Shown: piece by piece, positions 12,318 to 22,700 of the stretch | How positions within the stretch are numbered: the first letter of the stretch is position 1 | Layout: each line of letters starts with the position of its first letter | Source of the DNA: Daphnia carinata | Lineage: Eukaryota; Arthropoda; Branchiopoda; Diplostraca; Daphniidae | Direction: 5' to 3' | DNA length: 64,000 nt | Assembly: GCF_022539665.2 (NCBI RefSeq) | Contig: NC_081336.1 | Span: 2,046,001 to 2,110,000, forward strand | Program-made: the position numbers and the translations under genes | The notes under the pieces: model-generated | What the model was told of the DNA's origin: nothing | What the model saw: the letters and a program-made list of their open reading frames with translations, nothing else | Databases searched by the model: none

Positions 12318-13329
12318 ATGGAAGAAAAAAGGTACGTTTCACCTCATTAAATGTTTACGAAGTAAGTCGAGGCGCCACCGCTATAACTAAATGGAAGGGG
12401 AATAGGAAAGAGAGGGAATGGGGGCTCGAAAACAAGTGGAAAAATCCATTCGCTTAATCGTCTCAGCAGACGGAAAAGGTATTGAAGTATACATGGAAAG
12501 TTGGTGAGTTTCACTGGTAATTATAGTATATTTTCAAATTTTGTCTTTGACTTCTTCTCTCTGATAGAACATAGAGAGCTGTCTTAATTTTTTCTTTTCT
12601 TTGCAATGTAATCTAGTTACGTAATTGGTGAAATGGGATTACTGATCTACTTGTTATTTATGCTTTTCTGATTACTGATACACATGCATTGGCACATGCA
12701 GGAAATGTACTAGATGGTAATGACACTCAAGCCTCTGATTGTGCGCCAGCCAAGTGTCAACAACTTTGCAATTGGATTGAGATTGTGGAAGCTAGCTAGA
12801 TAAGCTAGCAAGATAGTGGAAGGTTTTTTTTTCAGCATTGTTTTGTAGTGCATGTGCCTGGCTATTCTGAAATCTGTGATGTAAAATACTTGGTTGTGTA
12901 CCAGGGAACAATGTGTCCAGATGAATCACAGTTGCAGTACCTACTGAGTTAAGACATATTTTTAAAAATTCAACATGTTATTGGCATAAATGTAAATTCG
13001 CAAATTTTACTGTTTCAGTAGCAGAAATATCCATCCCCGGGGAATCTGGAATATGGTAGTATCAGGATCTTACCGATATTTCCAGGAAGACTGCTGAATA
13101 ACTCCACTGAAGAAGTCAATCAGTAGATAACAATGATCATCTATTTTGTTGAACCGTTTGTGATGGAAATCTTGTCTCTTAACTGTTACAGTGGGGGGTG
13201 TTACATGGTGTGAAGGAGTTTTGCAAATGTGATTTAGTGTGGTGGCGAGGGAGGATCCAGAAATTGAGAAGCACTTACAGCGGAAGAAACGGAGTGCGCA
13301 GTTTCACGACTACACCGTCGAACAAGTGA
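12318..13329 (+). CDS. Putative small spliced gene, unrecognised
   Basis: Three segments with usable splice sites join in phase from an ATG: 12318-12331 (donor AAG|GTACGT), 13019-13055 (acceptor TTTCAG, donor ATG|GTAGTA) and 13192-13329. The product would be 62 residues, ending in a TGA that overlaps a consensus donor (GTGAGT at 13326), so the gene could instead continue. No residue pattern matches a family I know. The third segment is also open in another frame whose translation (EIEKHLQRKKRSAQFHDYTV) looks at least as protein-like, so the frame is uncertain. It could equally be a non-coding transcript. Confidence 0.2.
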
Positions 13330-13791
13330 GTTTACGATGACGTTCTGTAATGTGTCTGGGTGTCTAGTTCTTACGGGGCATTATTGCAAGTCGTTATCAG
13401 GTTATTGAGTTGAGTGAAGGTAGTGAGATGTTTGTAAAACTCAGTGTAAACGTAGCTTCTCTATTGTCTAAGCTTAATTTATCCACTATATTGTCATTGA
13501 ATGAGACAGATAATTGCTAATTTCCCTAATCGGACTTTTGTAAAGTTTTTGCAGTAGCCGCAACTGGTTGTGATATTTAAAGGGCTGCATTTTTCTGGAC
13601 AACAACTCGTTTCTCCTGGTATAACGTTCGCTAATGGAGTTGTCGTCGGAGACGGTCTAGCACTATTTTTTCCAGGGCAATAACTGTCATGCCCGATGTG
13701 CCTGATTGAATGCGCCAGATTTTAAGCTAACTTTGTTTGGAGATATTTTTGTTTGACGATTTTGAATTGACTTAACCTTCAGCAGCCTTTC

Positions 13792-14206
13792 CTTATGCCG
13801 ATTAAAATCCGTCAGATCTCATTGAAGTACAACAAGCTTTTAATGCAATTATGGAAACAATCGCTTGGGTCGAATTCAAACAAGACCTTTGGTAAATTAC
13901 TTATATAATTCGAATCTCTTATGCTTATCTTAGTTTTGTTTTCTTACTATAGATACTAAGTGGATTTACGAAGGCTCCTTATTGGGACAATATACCAATT
14001 TTACACTGGATTCGGACCCACATTTCTACTTTATTTTGAAGCATTTTAGCCATATCCGAAAGGAACACCTCTGCAGAACCAAAAGTGGCCTTTTAACGTG
14101 GATAATTGAATTTTCATGTTATGTCACGTTTGGTTTTCACATAGAAATCGAACTAGACGCTTTTCAAGTGCAAGACCATAGAAAGATTGCAAAGATAAAT
14201 CTTTGA
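13792..14206 (+). CDS. Possible terminal exons of an unrecognised gene
   Basis: Two segments, about 13792-13892 and 13953-14206, are separated by a 60-bp GT-AG intron (CTTTG|GTAAAT to TATAG) and join in one open frame ending TGA at 14204-14206. The conceptual protein is about 117 residues and starts mid-frame; readable stretches are KIRQISLKYNKLLMQLWKQS and LDSDPHFYFILKHFSHIRKE. I recognise no domain. It may belong with the putative exons at 12.3-13.3 kb, but the phases do not join directly. Confidence 0.2.
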
Positions 14207-14462
14207 AGTAAGTTCCATAAGCAGAAATGTTTGCTCTCATTTGTGTTTTTTTTTTCTAGATAAATGTCGTAATAAATGGAAAATGAAGTTTCAAAAGGAG
14301 GCTGGAATTTTTGTCAATGCTGACGTTTGGAAACTCGATCTGAAATCCCCATGAATGAAGAACATTCTCCAGCATTATGGTATTTGTCATACATAAATTG
14401 AAGTGCATATCTGGGCTCCCTTCTTTCTGTGGCCCCGTTTCCCCTTGACTCATAATAAGCCC

Positions 14463-14775
14463 GTAGGGGGTCATGCCCCTACTGTACGGTATATATAAAA
14501 ATAACATATACCGAGGTTTGGAGGGCTCTGGCCGGAAAGGGGACGTGGGCGTCCGCTTAGTCCGATGATGTGTTCACGGAGGGCGATGTGGCTACCCACA
14601 AATCCGAATTAAAGGTTAATCGCTCCTGTAAAAATGTTCCAAATCTTCAGCTCTTCTTCCGGCTTCTCTTAGCCAATCACCGGGTAATCTCCCCGGTGGG
14701 TCAACAAGGCAGTGTCTCCCCCTGCCTGGGTTGACGGCAACTTTTGAAAGGGCTATTATGCCTTTTTAAAGTTGC
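14463..14775. other. Hairpin-rich element, possible structured RNA or mobile-element remnant
   Basis: Seven hairpins lie in about 310 bp. GTAGGGG 14463-14469 pairs with CCCCTAC 14476-14482. CGGTATAT 14487-14494 pairs with ATATACCG 14506-14513. GGACG 14541-14545 pairs with CGTCC 14550-14554. TGTGG 14587-14591 pairs with CCACA 14596-14600. CACCGGG 14678-14684 pairs with CCCGGTG 14692-14698. GTCAAC and AGGCAG (14700-14712) pair with CTGCCT and GTTGAC (14722-14735). GCAACTTT 14737-14744 plus an inner 7-bp stem pairs with AAAGTTGC 14768-14775. The last three abut one another. I cannot assign it to a known RNA or element family; no coding frame explains the constraint. Confidence 0.5.
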
Positions 14776-15133
14776 AAAATCATTTATATGTGCAGAGTAA
14801 TGTCAATACAATTTATTTTTTTTAAACAAAAAAAGCAAACTTGTGTTTTTTATTATGTTACAATTTGCTGATTTTTTTTTTACTCTTTTTTCTGATTTTT
14901 TTTTTATTACGTTTTATTTCCATTTCGTACTGCTGCTGCTGCATTTTGCATTTTGTGATCTATTCTCGTTGCTGTGGTCGCTATCCACGTTGGTTATAGT
15001 TGTAGCTTGTAGGTAGTAGCTTCGGAACGATTATTCTTTTATTAATCACTGTTGACATTCTAATAATTGATTTATGTTTCATAGCCGGTAATTGACTACA
15101 ATCCGTTTTCGCTGTTTATACTTTTCATTTTCA

Positions 15134-15203
15134 GTAACTATTGGGAGTCGAACCCTGATATTCGGCATTGCTCGCCGATGCTCAACCATAGAGCTATAGT
15201 CAC
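15134..15203 (-). pseudogene. tRNA-like unit 1 (cloverleaf retained)
   Basis: Read on the minus strand, it folds as a 70-nt cloverleaf. The acceptor stem GTGACTA/TAGTTAC has seven pairs, one of them G-U. The linker is TA, the D-stem is GCTC/GAGC, the anticodon stem TCGGC/GCCGA is perfect, and the T-arm has GGG/CCC around TTCGACT. The anticodon loop GAGCAAT has A instead of U at position 33, so a functional tRNA is doubtful; the triplet in the anticodon position is GCA. It is the inverted partner of unit 11, identical at 60 of 70 positions by hand count. Confidence 0.5.
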
Positions 15204-15308
15204 TTACAAATTTTTTCTTCTATACCTTGAGTGAACGCACGGTAATATTGTATAGTAAATGTTTGTCGCCTCGCTATATTTTTTGTCAATCTGAAAAGTG
15301 TTTGTATA

Positions 15309-15381
15309 AGTATCATAGCTTATGTGTAGAGTGTCCGGCTACGGAAGCAGAAGGCTGAGGTTCGAACCCAGTCCAAGTCAA
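15309..15381 (+). pseudogene. tRNA-like unit 2, tRNA-Arg(ACG)-related
   Basis: The A-box-like TAGCTTATGTGTAGAG and B-box-like GGTTCGAACCC are present. The segment GTCCGGCTACGGAAGCAGAAG resembles the metazoan tRNA-Arg(ACG) anticodon arm with an added base on the 3' side. The 5' acceptor strand AGTATCA matches unit 10, but its 3' partner is lost. It is a degenerate tRNA-derived copy. Confidence 0.45.
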
Positions 15382-15466
15382 TAGGTGAACTTGTTACTAT
15401 TTTATTGAATATGTAAAATAGCATGTCCTGAGATGACTTGCAAAAATGGTTTCTATAGAATGTAAC

Positions 15467-15537
15467 ACATGGCTCAATGGTAGAGCATCGGCTTCGTAAG
15501 TCGAATGTTTAGGGATCGATCCCCATAAGAGTTCAAC
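15467..15537 (+). pseudogene. tRNA-like unit 3
   Basis: D-arm GCTC/GAGC and an anticodon arm TCGGC TTCGTAA GTCGA (U33 present, triplet CGT) are followed by a T-arm GGG ATCGATC CCC. The acceptor stem is only partly paired. Unit 7 on the other strand is a close copy, sharing the AGAATGTAAC leader. Confidence 0.45.
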
Positions 15538-15781
15538 TATATAATTAAAGATTCAAGTGCTGCAATTATACGCTACTGTGATATCAAATGTTTCTAACAT
15601 TGCAATTGTTCGCAAAAATATATAATCTAAATAAGACATTACTTGAGGCAGCAATATTGCTGCGAATTGAAATGATAGCCTCGCTTGAGAAATCAGTTTG
15701 TTGATTTTAAACAGTGATTTATAAAATGATTGACATATCAATTTATGCCACTACCTTACATGATGTCTACCATACACATTG

Positions 15782-15852
15782 CACTTGAGTGGGATTCGAA
15801 CCCACAGATATCAGCTTACTAGACTTACGCTCTACCATTGAGCTACTTGTGA
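15782..15852 (-). tRNA. tRNA-like unit 4, Thr(AGT)-type anticodon, doubtful function
   Basis: On the minus strand this unit has near-consensus internal promoter boxes: TAGCTCAATGG (A box) and GGTTCGAATCC (B box). The T-stem GTGGG/CCCAC is perfect and the D-stem GCTC/GAGC intact. The anticodon loop is CTAGTAA with U33 and triplet AGT. The anticodon stem has one mismatch and the acceptor stem pairs at only about four of seven positions, so it may be transcribed by Pol III but is probably not a normal threonine tRNA. Confidence 0.4.
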
Positions 15853-15944
15853 CATTTCTGTAAAGTTTAAGACTTCAACACATTAATGTGACAGTGCGCG
15901 CGAGTCAATAGAAAACCAAATCCCAATGGGGGGATATAGGGGGG

Positions 15945-16020
15945 CAGATGCCAGAAAAGCAAGGCGTCCGCTTCCCAACTCGAAAGTCTCCTGGTTCGAT
16001 TCCCAGGTCAGGTTTCCTAT
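15945..16020 (+). pseudogene. tRNA-like unit 5 and central palindrome arm
   Basis: A T-arm-like CTCCTGGTTCGATTCCCAGG is present, but D and anticodon arms are degenerate. The segment TTCCCAACTCGA (15972-15983) is an exact 12-bp inverted match to 16068-16079, and a CGTGC-GAA-GCACG hairpin follows near 16085-16097. These lie near the centre of the inverted tRNA-like array. Confidence 0.3.
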
Positions 16021-16351
16021 TCCACGGGCTTCCTACCTTCCCAGGTGTCACGATTCCACGGGGCCAGTCGAGTTGGGAAACTTCGTGCGAAGCACGCGAA
16101 CGGATATTTTACTAACAGTTAATCTCGTAACCAGTAACAAATTTTAATAAATAAGTTATGTTTCTCTGTACTGAGTATTTAGAAACTAATATGTTTTACA
16201 ACGGATTTTAACCGTAGGCGTTAAGCTCTTTCTAGATAGATCATAGCACATCTATTCCGACATTTGGAAAACGTTTACATGGTGCTTCATTCATTTCAAA
16301 GCATATACCTTTGTTTACATATCGTTTCAATTGCAACTGTTATATTCATTT

Positions 16352-16421
16352 GATTTATTTGGGACCTGAACCCTTAATCTTCGGCGTACAATGCCGATGC
16401 TCAACCACTGAGCCATGAATC
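16352..16421 (-). pseudogene. tRNA-like unit 6
   Basis: On the minus strand the arms are D GCTC/GAGC, a perfect anticodon stem TCGGC/GCCGA with loop ATTGTAC (U33, triplet TGT), a GGG/CCC T-arm, and a 6-of-7 acceptor pairing GATTCAT/ATAAATC. Only one base, not two, links acceptor and D-stem. Confidence 0.45.
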
Positions 16422-16555
16422 ATGTAATCAGCTTGTCTGTTTTTCTGAATCTACTAAGGACAACATATTTACACTTAGAATAATTTCTATCGCAAGTTTT
16501 AAGATAAATATACATTTATTCACTCATATACTGGATGTATTCAATTATGAGATAA

Positions 16556-16625
16556 TCTTTTGGGGATCGATCCCTATACATTCGACTTTCGAAGCCGATG
16601 CTCTACCATTGATCCATGAGTTACA
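16556..16625 (-). pseudogene. tRNA-like unit 7, inverted copy of unit 3
   Basis: On the minus strand it shares with unit 3 the leader, the D-arm (GATC in place of GCTC), the TCGGC TTCGAAA GTCGA anticodon arm (triplet CGA) and the AGGGATCGATCCCC T-arm. It confirms the inverted-repeat layout of the cluster. Confidence 0.45.
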
Positions 16626-16720
16626 TTCTACCGAAAACTATATTTGCAGGTTATTTTAAGACACCGTATTACACATTCAATAATAAGAATCAGAAAAATG
16701 TGAATTGTTTGCTTGCGATT

Positions 16721-16797
16721 TATACTGGATTTGAACCTATGTCTCCTGGTACCACAGACGGATACTCTACACAATAGCTATATCACTTCTGCATGAT
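16721..16797 (-). pseudogene. tRNA-like unit 8, Arg-type family
   Basis: On the minus strand, a TATAGCTATTGTGTAGAGT A-box-like segment and a GGTTCAAATCC B-box-like segment flank a diverged anticodon arm with triplet GTG. It belongs to the same family as units 2, 9 and 10 but is more degraded. Confidence 0.35.
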
Positions 16798-16921
16798 TCC
16801 ACTTTGTTTATGAGACTATCAATCAGTACAGCGAACCGCCATCTATTACACATTTTTAAAATTATGAATAACATCAAATTTAATCTACTTGGTTATGAAA
16901 TGTTTATATGGATAATTTTTA

Positions 16922-16992
16922 ACATCTGACTGGATTTGAACCATATAATTCTTGCACCGTAGCCGGACACTCTACATATAAGCTGCAACACT
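16922..16992 (-). pseudogene. tRNA-like unit 9, Arg(ACG)-type family
   Basis: On the minus strand, GCTTATATGTAGAGTGTCCG and GGCTACGG match unit 2 closely, followed by GGTTCAAATCC. The acceptor 3' strand does not pair. Confidence 0.4.
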
Positions 16993-17113
16993 TATATGGT
17001 AACAAAGGAGACTAACAAATAGCATATCGAGATGAGATACATTGACTATATAATAATATTGTGACTCAAGCGATAAAAGAGAGAACTTATATGTGAATTT
17101 TGCCTAAGGATTA

Positions 17114-17185
17114 AGTATCATACTAGGTTTGAACTTTAATATTCTGACACCGTAGCCAGACACTTTACAGATAACCTACGATACT
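17114..17185 (-). pseudogene. tRNA-like unit 10, Arg(ACG)-type, acceptor stem intact
   Basis: On the minus strand the acceptor stem AGTATCG/TGATACT pairs at all seven positions (one G-U). The anticodon region GTCTGGCTACGGTGTCAGAA parallels tRNA-Arg(ACG) with one extra base. It is the best preserved of the four Arg-type units and the inverted counterpart of unit 2. Confidence 0.45.
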
Positions 17186-17289
17186 TACACGATCGCTGAT
17201 CATACTGGCAAATATGATAGCAAGAAGAAAACATTGACTATACAAAATGATCGTGCGTTGATTAAAGGTATAAAAGATTGAAATTATAT

Positions 17290-17360
17290 GTGACAATAGC
17301 TCAATGGTTGAGCATCGGCAAGCTATGCCGAATGTTAGGGTTCAATACGCAATAGTTACA
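17290..17360 (+). pseudogene. tRNA-like unit 11, inverted partner of unit 1
   Basis: Plus-strand 70-nt cloverleaf-like unit with GTGACAA/TAGTTAC acceptor (one mismatch, one G-U), GCTC/GAGC D-stem, perfect TCGGC/GCCGA anticodon stem with loop AAGCTAT (A33, triplet GCT), and a weakened T-arm. It closes the right end of the inverted array. Confidence 0.45.
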
Positions 17361-18491
17361 GAAAGTGTAATTGGAGTCATGTGTGTATGTATGGTTCTGG
17401 TGTCAATTATGTAAATGTGTCAGTTATAATAAAATGTGTCATTGTGTGATTGTGTAAATGTTTCCTACACATTAATAATACAAAAATTACAAAGTAATCA
17501 ATGTCATCCATCAACAGTCATTTGTCATGATTGTGTAGCCGAAGATAATCGTGTAAGACGAATTAGGAAAAAAAGCATTTGTCGTGATAAGGAAAAAAAG
17601 TACAATTAAATCCATGTAACAATCATGTAATTAATTGTAAAAGAATACCATTCGAAAGAAAATGAGAGGGAAAAAGAATTTTCGAGCAGCAGAAATAAAG
17701 AAAAATACTTTCAATGACATTTTTTACTATGTAGATTTTTAAAAAGATTTAAAGAAAAAAAAAGATTATAGGCTTTTAATGCGATTAATACGAGTGATGC
17801 ATCATTACACGGTCAAAATGTTTCTCTTCCCCATGTGACACAAATGTCGGAACTGTTATGATGGCCGTAACGGGTGAGTGTGTTTGTGTTGTGTACAATG
17901 GTCTCCACCATCCAAGGCACTCTCTAACGTTGGCATTTTTCTAACTATTTGAAGTTTTTCTTTTTCGAACACATTAACAAGGAGACTGATGATTAATGAA
18001 GAACCGCGACATTTGTCTGGTCAATACTCACAAGTTTGCATTCATTTGTTTGCTGTCAAATCGTTCGGTGGCAAAAACTCTTCTTCCAGATGACTCATTT
18101 TGTAAAAAAAAAAAATGTTCACGATAAGAAAGCTTCACGTAGGAAGACGATGGACAGGTTAAAATATTTGAGACAACAAAAAAAACAGATGATGGCATAG
18201 AATGATCGAATAAAAGCTCATGAATATTATAGCAGAAACAAATACGATCAACTGAAAGTGTAGCGATCCACGTTTTGATGCAAATGAGAGATTCTTTGGC
18301 GCTGTTGCTGTATCAAATTGTAAATGAGATAAAGAATAAGAATATATAGGTGATGAAACAACAGTATAACCGTAACAATGTTTTTCGAGACTCGAAATGT
18401 GTTGTAGATAGGTGGGTGGGTGTCTTGTCGTATCTTTTAAATTACGCAATCGATTCATTCAAATATGTCGTGCGTCGTGTTTGAATCCGTC
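17361..18491. other. AT-rich DNA downstream of CAP/SORBS
   Basis: This segment follows the tRNA-like array and should include the 3' UTR of the minus-strand CAP/SORBS gene at its right end. I see no coding exon; the A/T-rich strings and the 99-codon minus frame at 18159-18458 lack support. Confidence 0.5.
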
Positions 18492-19754
18492 TCAAACGCG
18501 TTCGACATAGTTGCCCGGGAAGGTACCGAAGAGGCCGGTTCGTTGGCTGGTGCCGACGTACCAACCGTCATCGCACTTTTCCAGCACGCAGATCATGTCG
18601 CCCTCTTGCAGTTCAAGCTCGTCATCATTCTGCGGTGCGTACGTGTAAAGTGCTCGGTATCTAATTTAAAAGCCCGTCTTCGTCAATAACAATTAAAGAT
18701 ATTTAAATCTAAAATTTGTAGTTTACAGGACGGGATCGGAGCGTGTGTCAACCATCAAACTACTGGGTTTATTATACTGTGCTGGAGCTGCTCGGTATTG
18801 ATGCTGAGACGTTGCATTCGCCGGACTCATCTTCGGTTGCTTTAAATTGAAAAACGCAATCTTTAAAAGTGGCATTTCATGTTAAACAAAAGAAAGTCGT
18901 GTTACGATCGAAAAGTGTTGCGGTTGCTGGTTACGGTACTGTTGAGTGGAACGGAGAGATCCGTTGGTAATAAGAGCATTGCCACCTGTGGTTGGTGTCT
19001 TGACGCCTATAGTTCAAAGTAAATGAGGAAACAATTAAAAACCGCATAGAATAATTGAAGCAAAGTATTTTTTTTTTTTTACTAGGAGTTGATGTGGATG
19101 TTGAACACGACTGGATAATATCGACATAGCTGATGGGAAATATACCACGACGTTGACCGATGCGGCCTTCCATCCAGTGTTCGTCCACCTGTCTGGTGAT
19201 GATGACCAGTTCTCCCTTGACGAGCGACAATTCAATCGGTGTTTGAGCCACAAAGTTGAACTTGACTCGGCCTTTGCCTTCGCTGGGTTTGCGGTTCGTC
19301 AATCGCACTCCGTCGTAAGGTATAATCTAATTTTAAGAAAACGATGAATAATCACATTGTAAGCTCCTAAATAATAAGGTAAATTCTATACTTCGACGTA
19401 ATTAACGGGGAAAATTCCGACCATTGCGTTGTGTTCGCCCTCGTACCAATTCTTGTCAATCTGTCGCCGAATGAAGATGATGTCGCCCTTTTGAAACGAT
19501 AATTCCCTGTAATACAAAGAGAGAGAGAGAAAATGAATTGAAACGATTTAAATTGAAATAACAATTCGCTGATTGAAATGCGATACCTGGCGTTTTGGGC
19601 CACGAAATTGTAGAGACCGCGAGCAACTATTTTAGGTTCAGGAGTCCTGTCACGCTGCTGATGGTTCTGGCTGCCGGGGCGTCCAAGCGGCACCGGTTGA
19701 TCATCCATAAAATCATCGTAACGGTTCAATGGGATAGGAGATTTCATCAGTGGC
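18492..19754 (-). other. CAP: Three SH3 domains at the C-terminus of CAP/SORBS
   Basis: SH3-1 spans exons 19587-19754 and 19392-19506 ([20 protein letters not shown], then WYEGE and [12 protein letters not shown]). SH3-2 lies in 19083-19326 ([40 protein letters not shown]). SH3-3 lies in 18492-18660 ([40 protein letters not shown]) and ends VERV-stop. Each keeps the ALYDF-like strand, the Trp of the specificity pocket and the FPxxYV end. In the family these bind vinculin, afadin, Cbl and dynamin Pro-rich peptides. Confidence 0.93.
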
Positions 19755-22700
19755 CTGCAAAATGCGATAACGTTGCATTATATCCGTTTCGTTCACTATT
19801 AGAAATAATTAAATTGACGTACGTAAAATTATCCATATGTCTCCGAGATTCGATATCTTCTAATTCCTGAATGTATTTACGACGACGCTCTTGTTCGTAA
19901 ACACGCCTCATGTGTTCAGCTTGCATTTGCCTCAATTCTTCCTCGTCAATGTCCGTCTGCAATGCAGCCAAATAAAAAACCAAATCAATGTTACAAATTA
20001 AATGAGTGCGTAGAAACAATGAATGAACATCAAACCTGTTGTTGACCGCTATGCTGCAGATTGCGGATGGGACTGCGGTAATGGATGGTCACTTCCGATT
20101 CGGCAAACCTGTGCGCTGCGCCTGCAAGTAAGAGGGTATGTTTCAGTAAAGTTGTGCACATGACACACTCGTTCGAATAGAATCAAACCTTCCAGGTAAC
20201 TACTCTTTGAAACGTAACAAAGTACTAGAAATAGATTGAATATAAAAATGAAGGAATTTTGCTACCTGGTGCATGCTGAGCATCGAATACACCGCCACCA
20301 TCTTGCCCCACTAATTCCGTCAACATCACATCGACGACGATTTAAGAAACAAAAAAATTTCAAATAACAAAACGAAATAATGCGTAAAGAAGCGACAACG
20401 CTTTTTGAAATAAACTAATGAAATAATAATCATTTAAAAGCAACAAGAAAAGCCAGAAAGTCAAGCAAAACTGCTATCAAACACGAAAGGCATTGAGGGT
20501 GCGCTTAGCAAAAACAACAGTTTCTTGTTACGGTTAGTGCGGGATATTCTAATCGTTCATCATGCATATTTCCTAGTGTTTCTATCATGCATTGTTTTCT
20601 ATTCCATTGTGAGAAATGTACACGGAAATCGGAAATAGAGAGAGACAAACAGCATCCGCTGGATCCAAATGTGCTACCATTAACGATTTTCCGCCACGAT
20701 TTGTAATGTGATTGTGCTTCCAGTGCTTCCACCTATCGGGTGATTGAAACATTTTTTTTTTTTTTTTTTTTCCTTTTAAGCTTGCGATTTTTTTTTGTGC
20801 AGTTTCAACCTGCTGGATTTGAAGATCTGGCTGGCTTACGGGGGCTGGTTAAGTGGGCCCATTGGGCTGGAAGCGGAGGGCGAGTTGGCGACTGCATACC
20901 GGCTCGTTGGCGGGGATAAGTCGCGTATAAATCGTAGACGGAATGGATCTTGTTGGGCCGGCCTCCGGTCCGCGGAGGCGGCGGAGTGTAGCGATAGACG
21001 GGCTGATGCATCGACGGATCAAAAGTAGTGCCAGCGTGCGAGGAGGAAGAACCCAATGCTTGGTAATCGCCCTCCGGCGTTTGTGCGGATGGTGATTGGG
21101 CCGTCACCGCTTTGCCGGATGTCGGCGGTTTGGCACTGTTGCATTCTTTTTGAGTAGCACTTGATTCCGCATTCGGTTTAACGACGTTTACGCCGGACGC
21201 ACTTGCAGCCGCATTAGCCGGTGCGGATGCAGCGCTTACCGGAATAGCCGGAAGCGGACTGGACATGGAACGGCGGCTGCGGATTGATCCTTGATCCGAA
21301 GTCGATTTCAAGCTCATATCAGGACTGGCCACAGTCATTTTGCTTGTGGTGTTTCCCGCCGTGGTGGTCGTGTGATTGTTGCTGGGCAAAATGAAGGAAG
21401 ACACGGTGGACGGAATGTCGGAATAAGATCCACCGCCAGCCGATGAGCTGCGCGTGACCGGTCGGCTTGTTCTCCCGCCGATGATGTGCTGATGAGCCGT
21501 CGGATCGGCGGCCGTTTGCGCTTGACGTAAAGCCAAACGTGCGGAAGAGAGCAACGTCGGTTTGACCCGAGTGAAATCCAATTTCTTGCCACCGGATCGG
21601 CTTCCCGTGTCGCTTCCGGCTCGACTTCCAGCCCGACTCGGAGAAGAGAAATTAGGGAACGAGACCCGCTTGTTAGCGGCAGCCGCCAAGCGACGGCTCC
21701 AGCTGAAACTTCCGCTCGTTCCGCCGTCCTGCAGCGACGGAGTCGAAGTCGAGCCGAATTGGCTCCGGAATCGATTCCGCGGCGGCTCCTGCTCGTAACG
21801 GCGCTTCATAAAACTCACGTCGCCCATCTCTTGACCTTTGATCACCGTCTTGTTCCGGTTAAATTTTTCCGCGGCGCTCCAAAGCGGAAGCGAATCCGGA
21901 ACTGAACGGCTGGATAATTGCGGCGTGACGGGTCGCGATTGTTTCTGCCCGGTTTTCGGCTGTTGGGCTGGCGGATGATTCTGTTGGTCCACCCGCGGCG
22001 AACTGAAGTACTGGCACTTCTTGACAACATCGCCTTTCTTCACCAAATTCAAATAATGCGATCCGCCTCCCGAAACGCTTCCGGGCGATGACCTGCGGCC
22101 GCACGGACTCGGCGATGACCTGCGGCCGCACGGACTCGGCGATGACCTGCGGCCGCACGGACTCGGCGATGACCTACGGCCGCACGGGCTGGGCGATAAA
22201 CACTTGACCCTGTCCATCAACTGGCCGAGACGAACGTCGGTCATCGATCCGTAAGTAGAAGCCGCCGATGCCGGCCGATGGAGCGATAAACTCTGCGACC
22301 TCTGCGGAACGATAACGGAGCGCGTCCGGCGACGGCCGACGAGCGTCGAAGCGGATCGGCGGAGATCGTTGACGCTCTGAGTCGTCCGGAATGGAACGAT
22401 GGCCAAATCGGAAGGATCTCCAGCTGAATCGGCGATGACTTTCTCGAAGAAATCGACTTTCTTCTGGACGTCGCGATGGATCACCGTCTGGACGGACGAG
22501 TTGGAACTGTGCGAATCTTCTTCCAAACCGGCGGCCCGGATGTTGAGGCTACTCGAGCGCTGCGGAACGACGGGCGTCGGCGAAGGAGTTTTGCCCACCA
22601 TGGTCGAGTCGGCCCATTCCTGCACGGCCGATTCCACGTCGGCTTTATTCCGTCCGCGAGGTGTCAGCACCAGCAAGTAATCTTGCTGGCTGCTGGCCGA

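Larger units (their letters stand above)
15134..17360. repeat. Large imperfect inverted repeat built of tRNA-like units
   Basis: Unit order and strand are 1(-) 2(+) 3(+) 4(-) 5(+) 6(-) 7(-) 8(-) 9(-) 10(-) 11(+). Unit 1 mirrors 11, unit 2 mirrors 10 (with extra copies 9 and 8), and unit 3 mirrors 7. Start-to-start spacing is mostly 158-204 bp. The DNA between units is AT-rich and has no long open frame. Confidence 0.6.

Noticed and set aside
14541-14600. Hammerhead-like core in the hairpin-rich element
   Set aside because: The segment CCGATGATG lacks the invariant CUGANGA core and the paired GAAA strand is not in a suitable position.
18159-18458. 99-codon minus-strand frame downstream of CAP
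   Set aside because: It lies beyond the CAP stop in AT-rich DNA and shows no recognisable protein features.
22084-22191. CRISPR-like repeats
   Set aside because: The 27-bp units are head-to-tail without spacers and are coding sequence in an animal gene.
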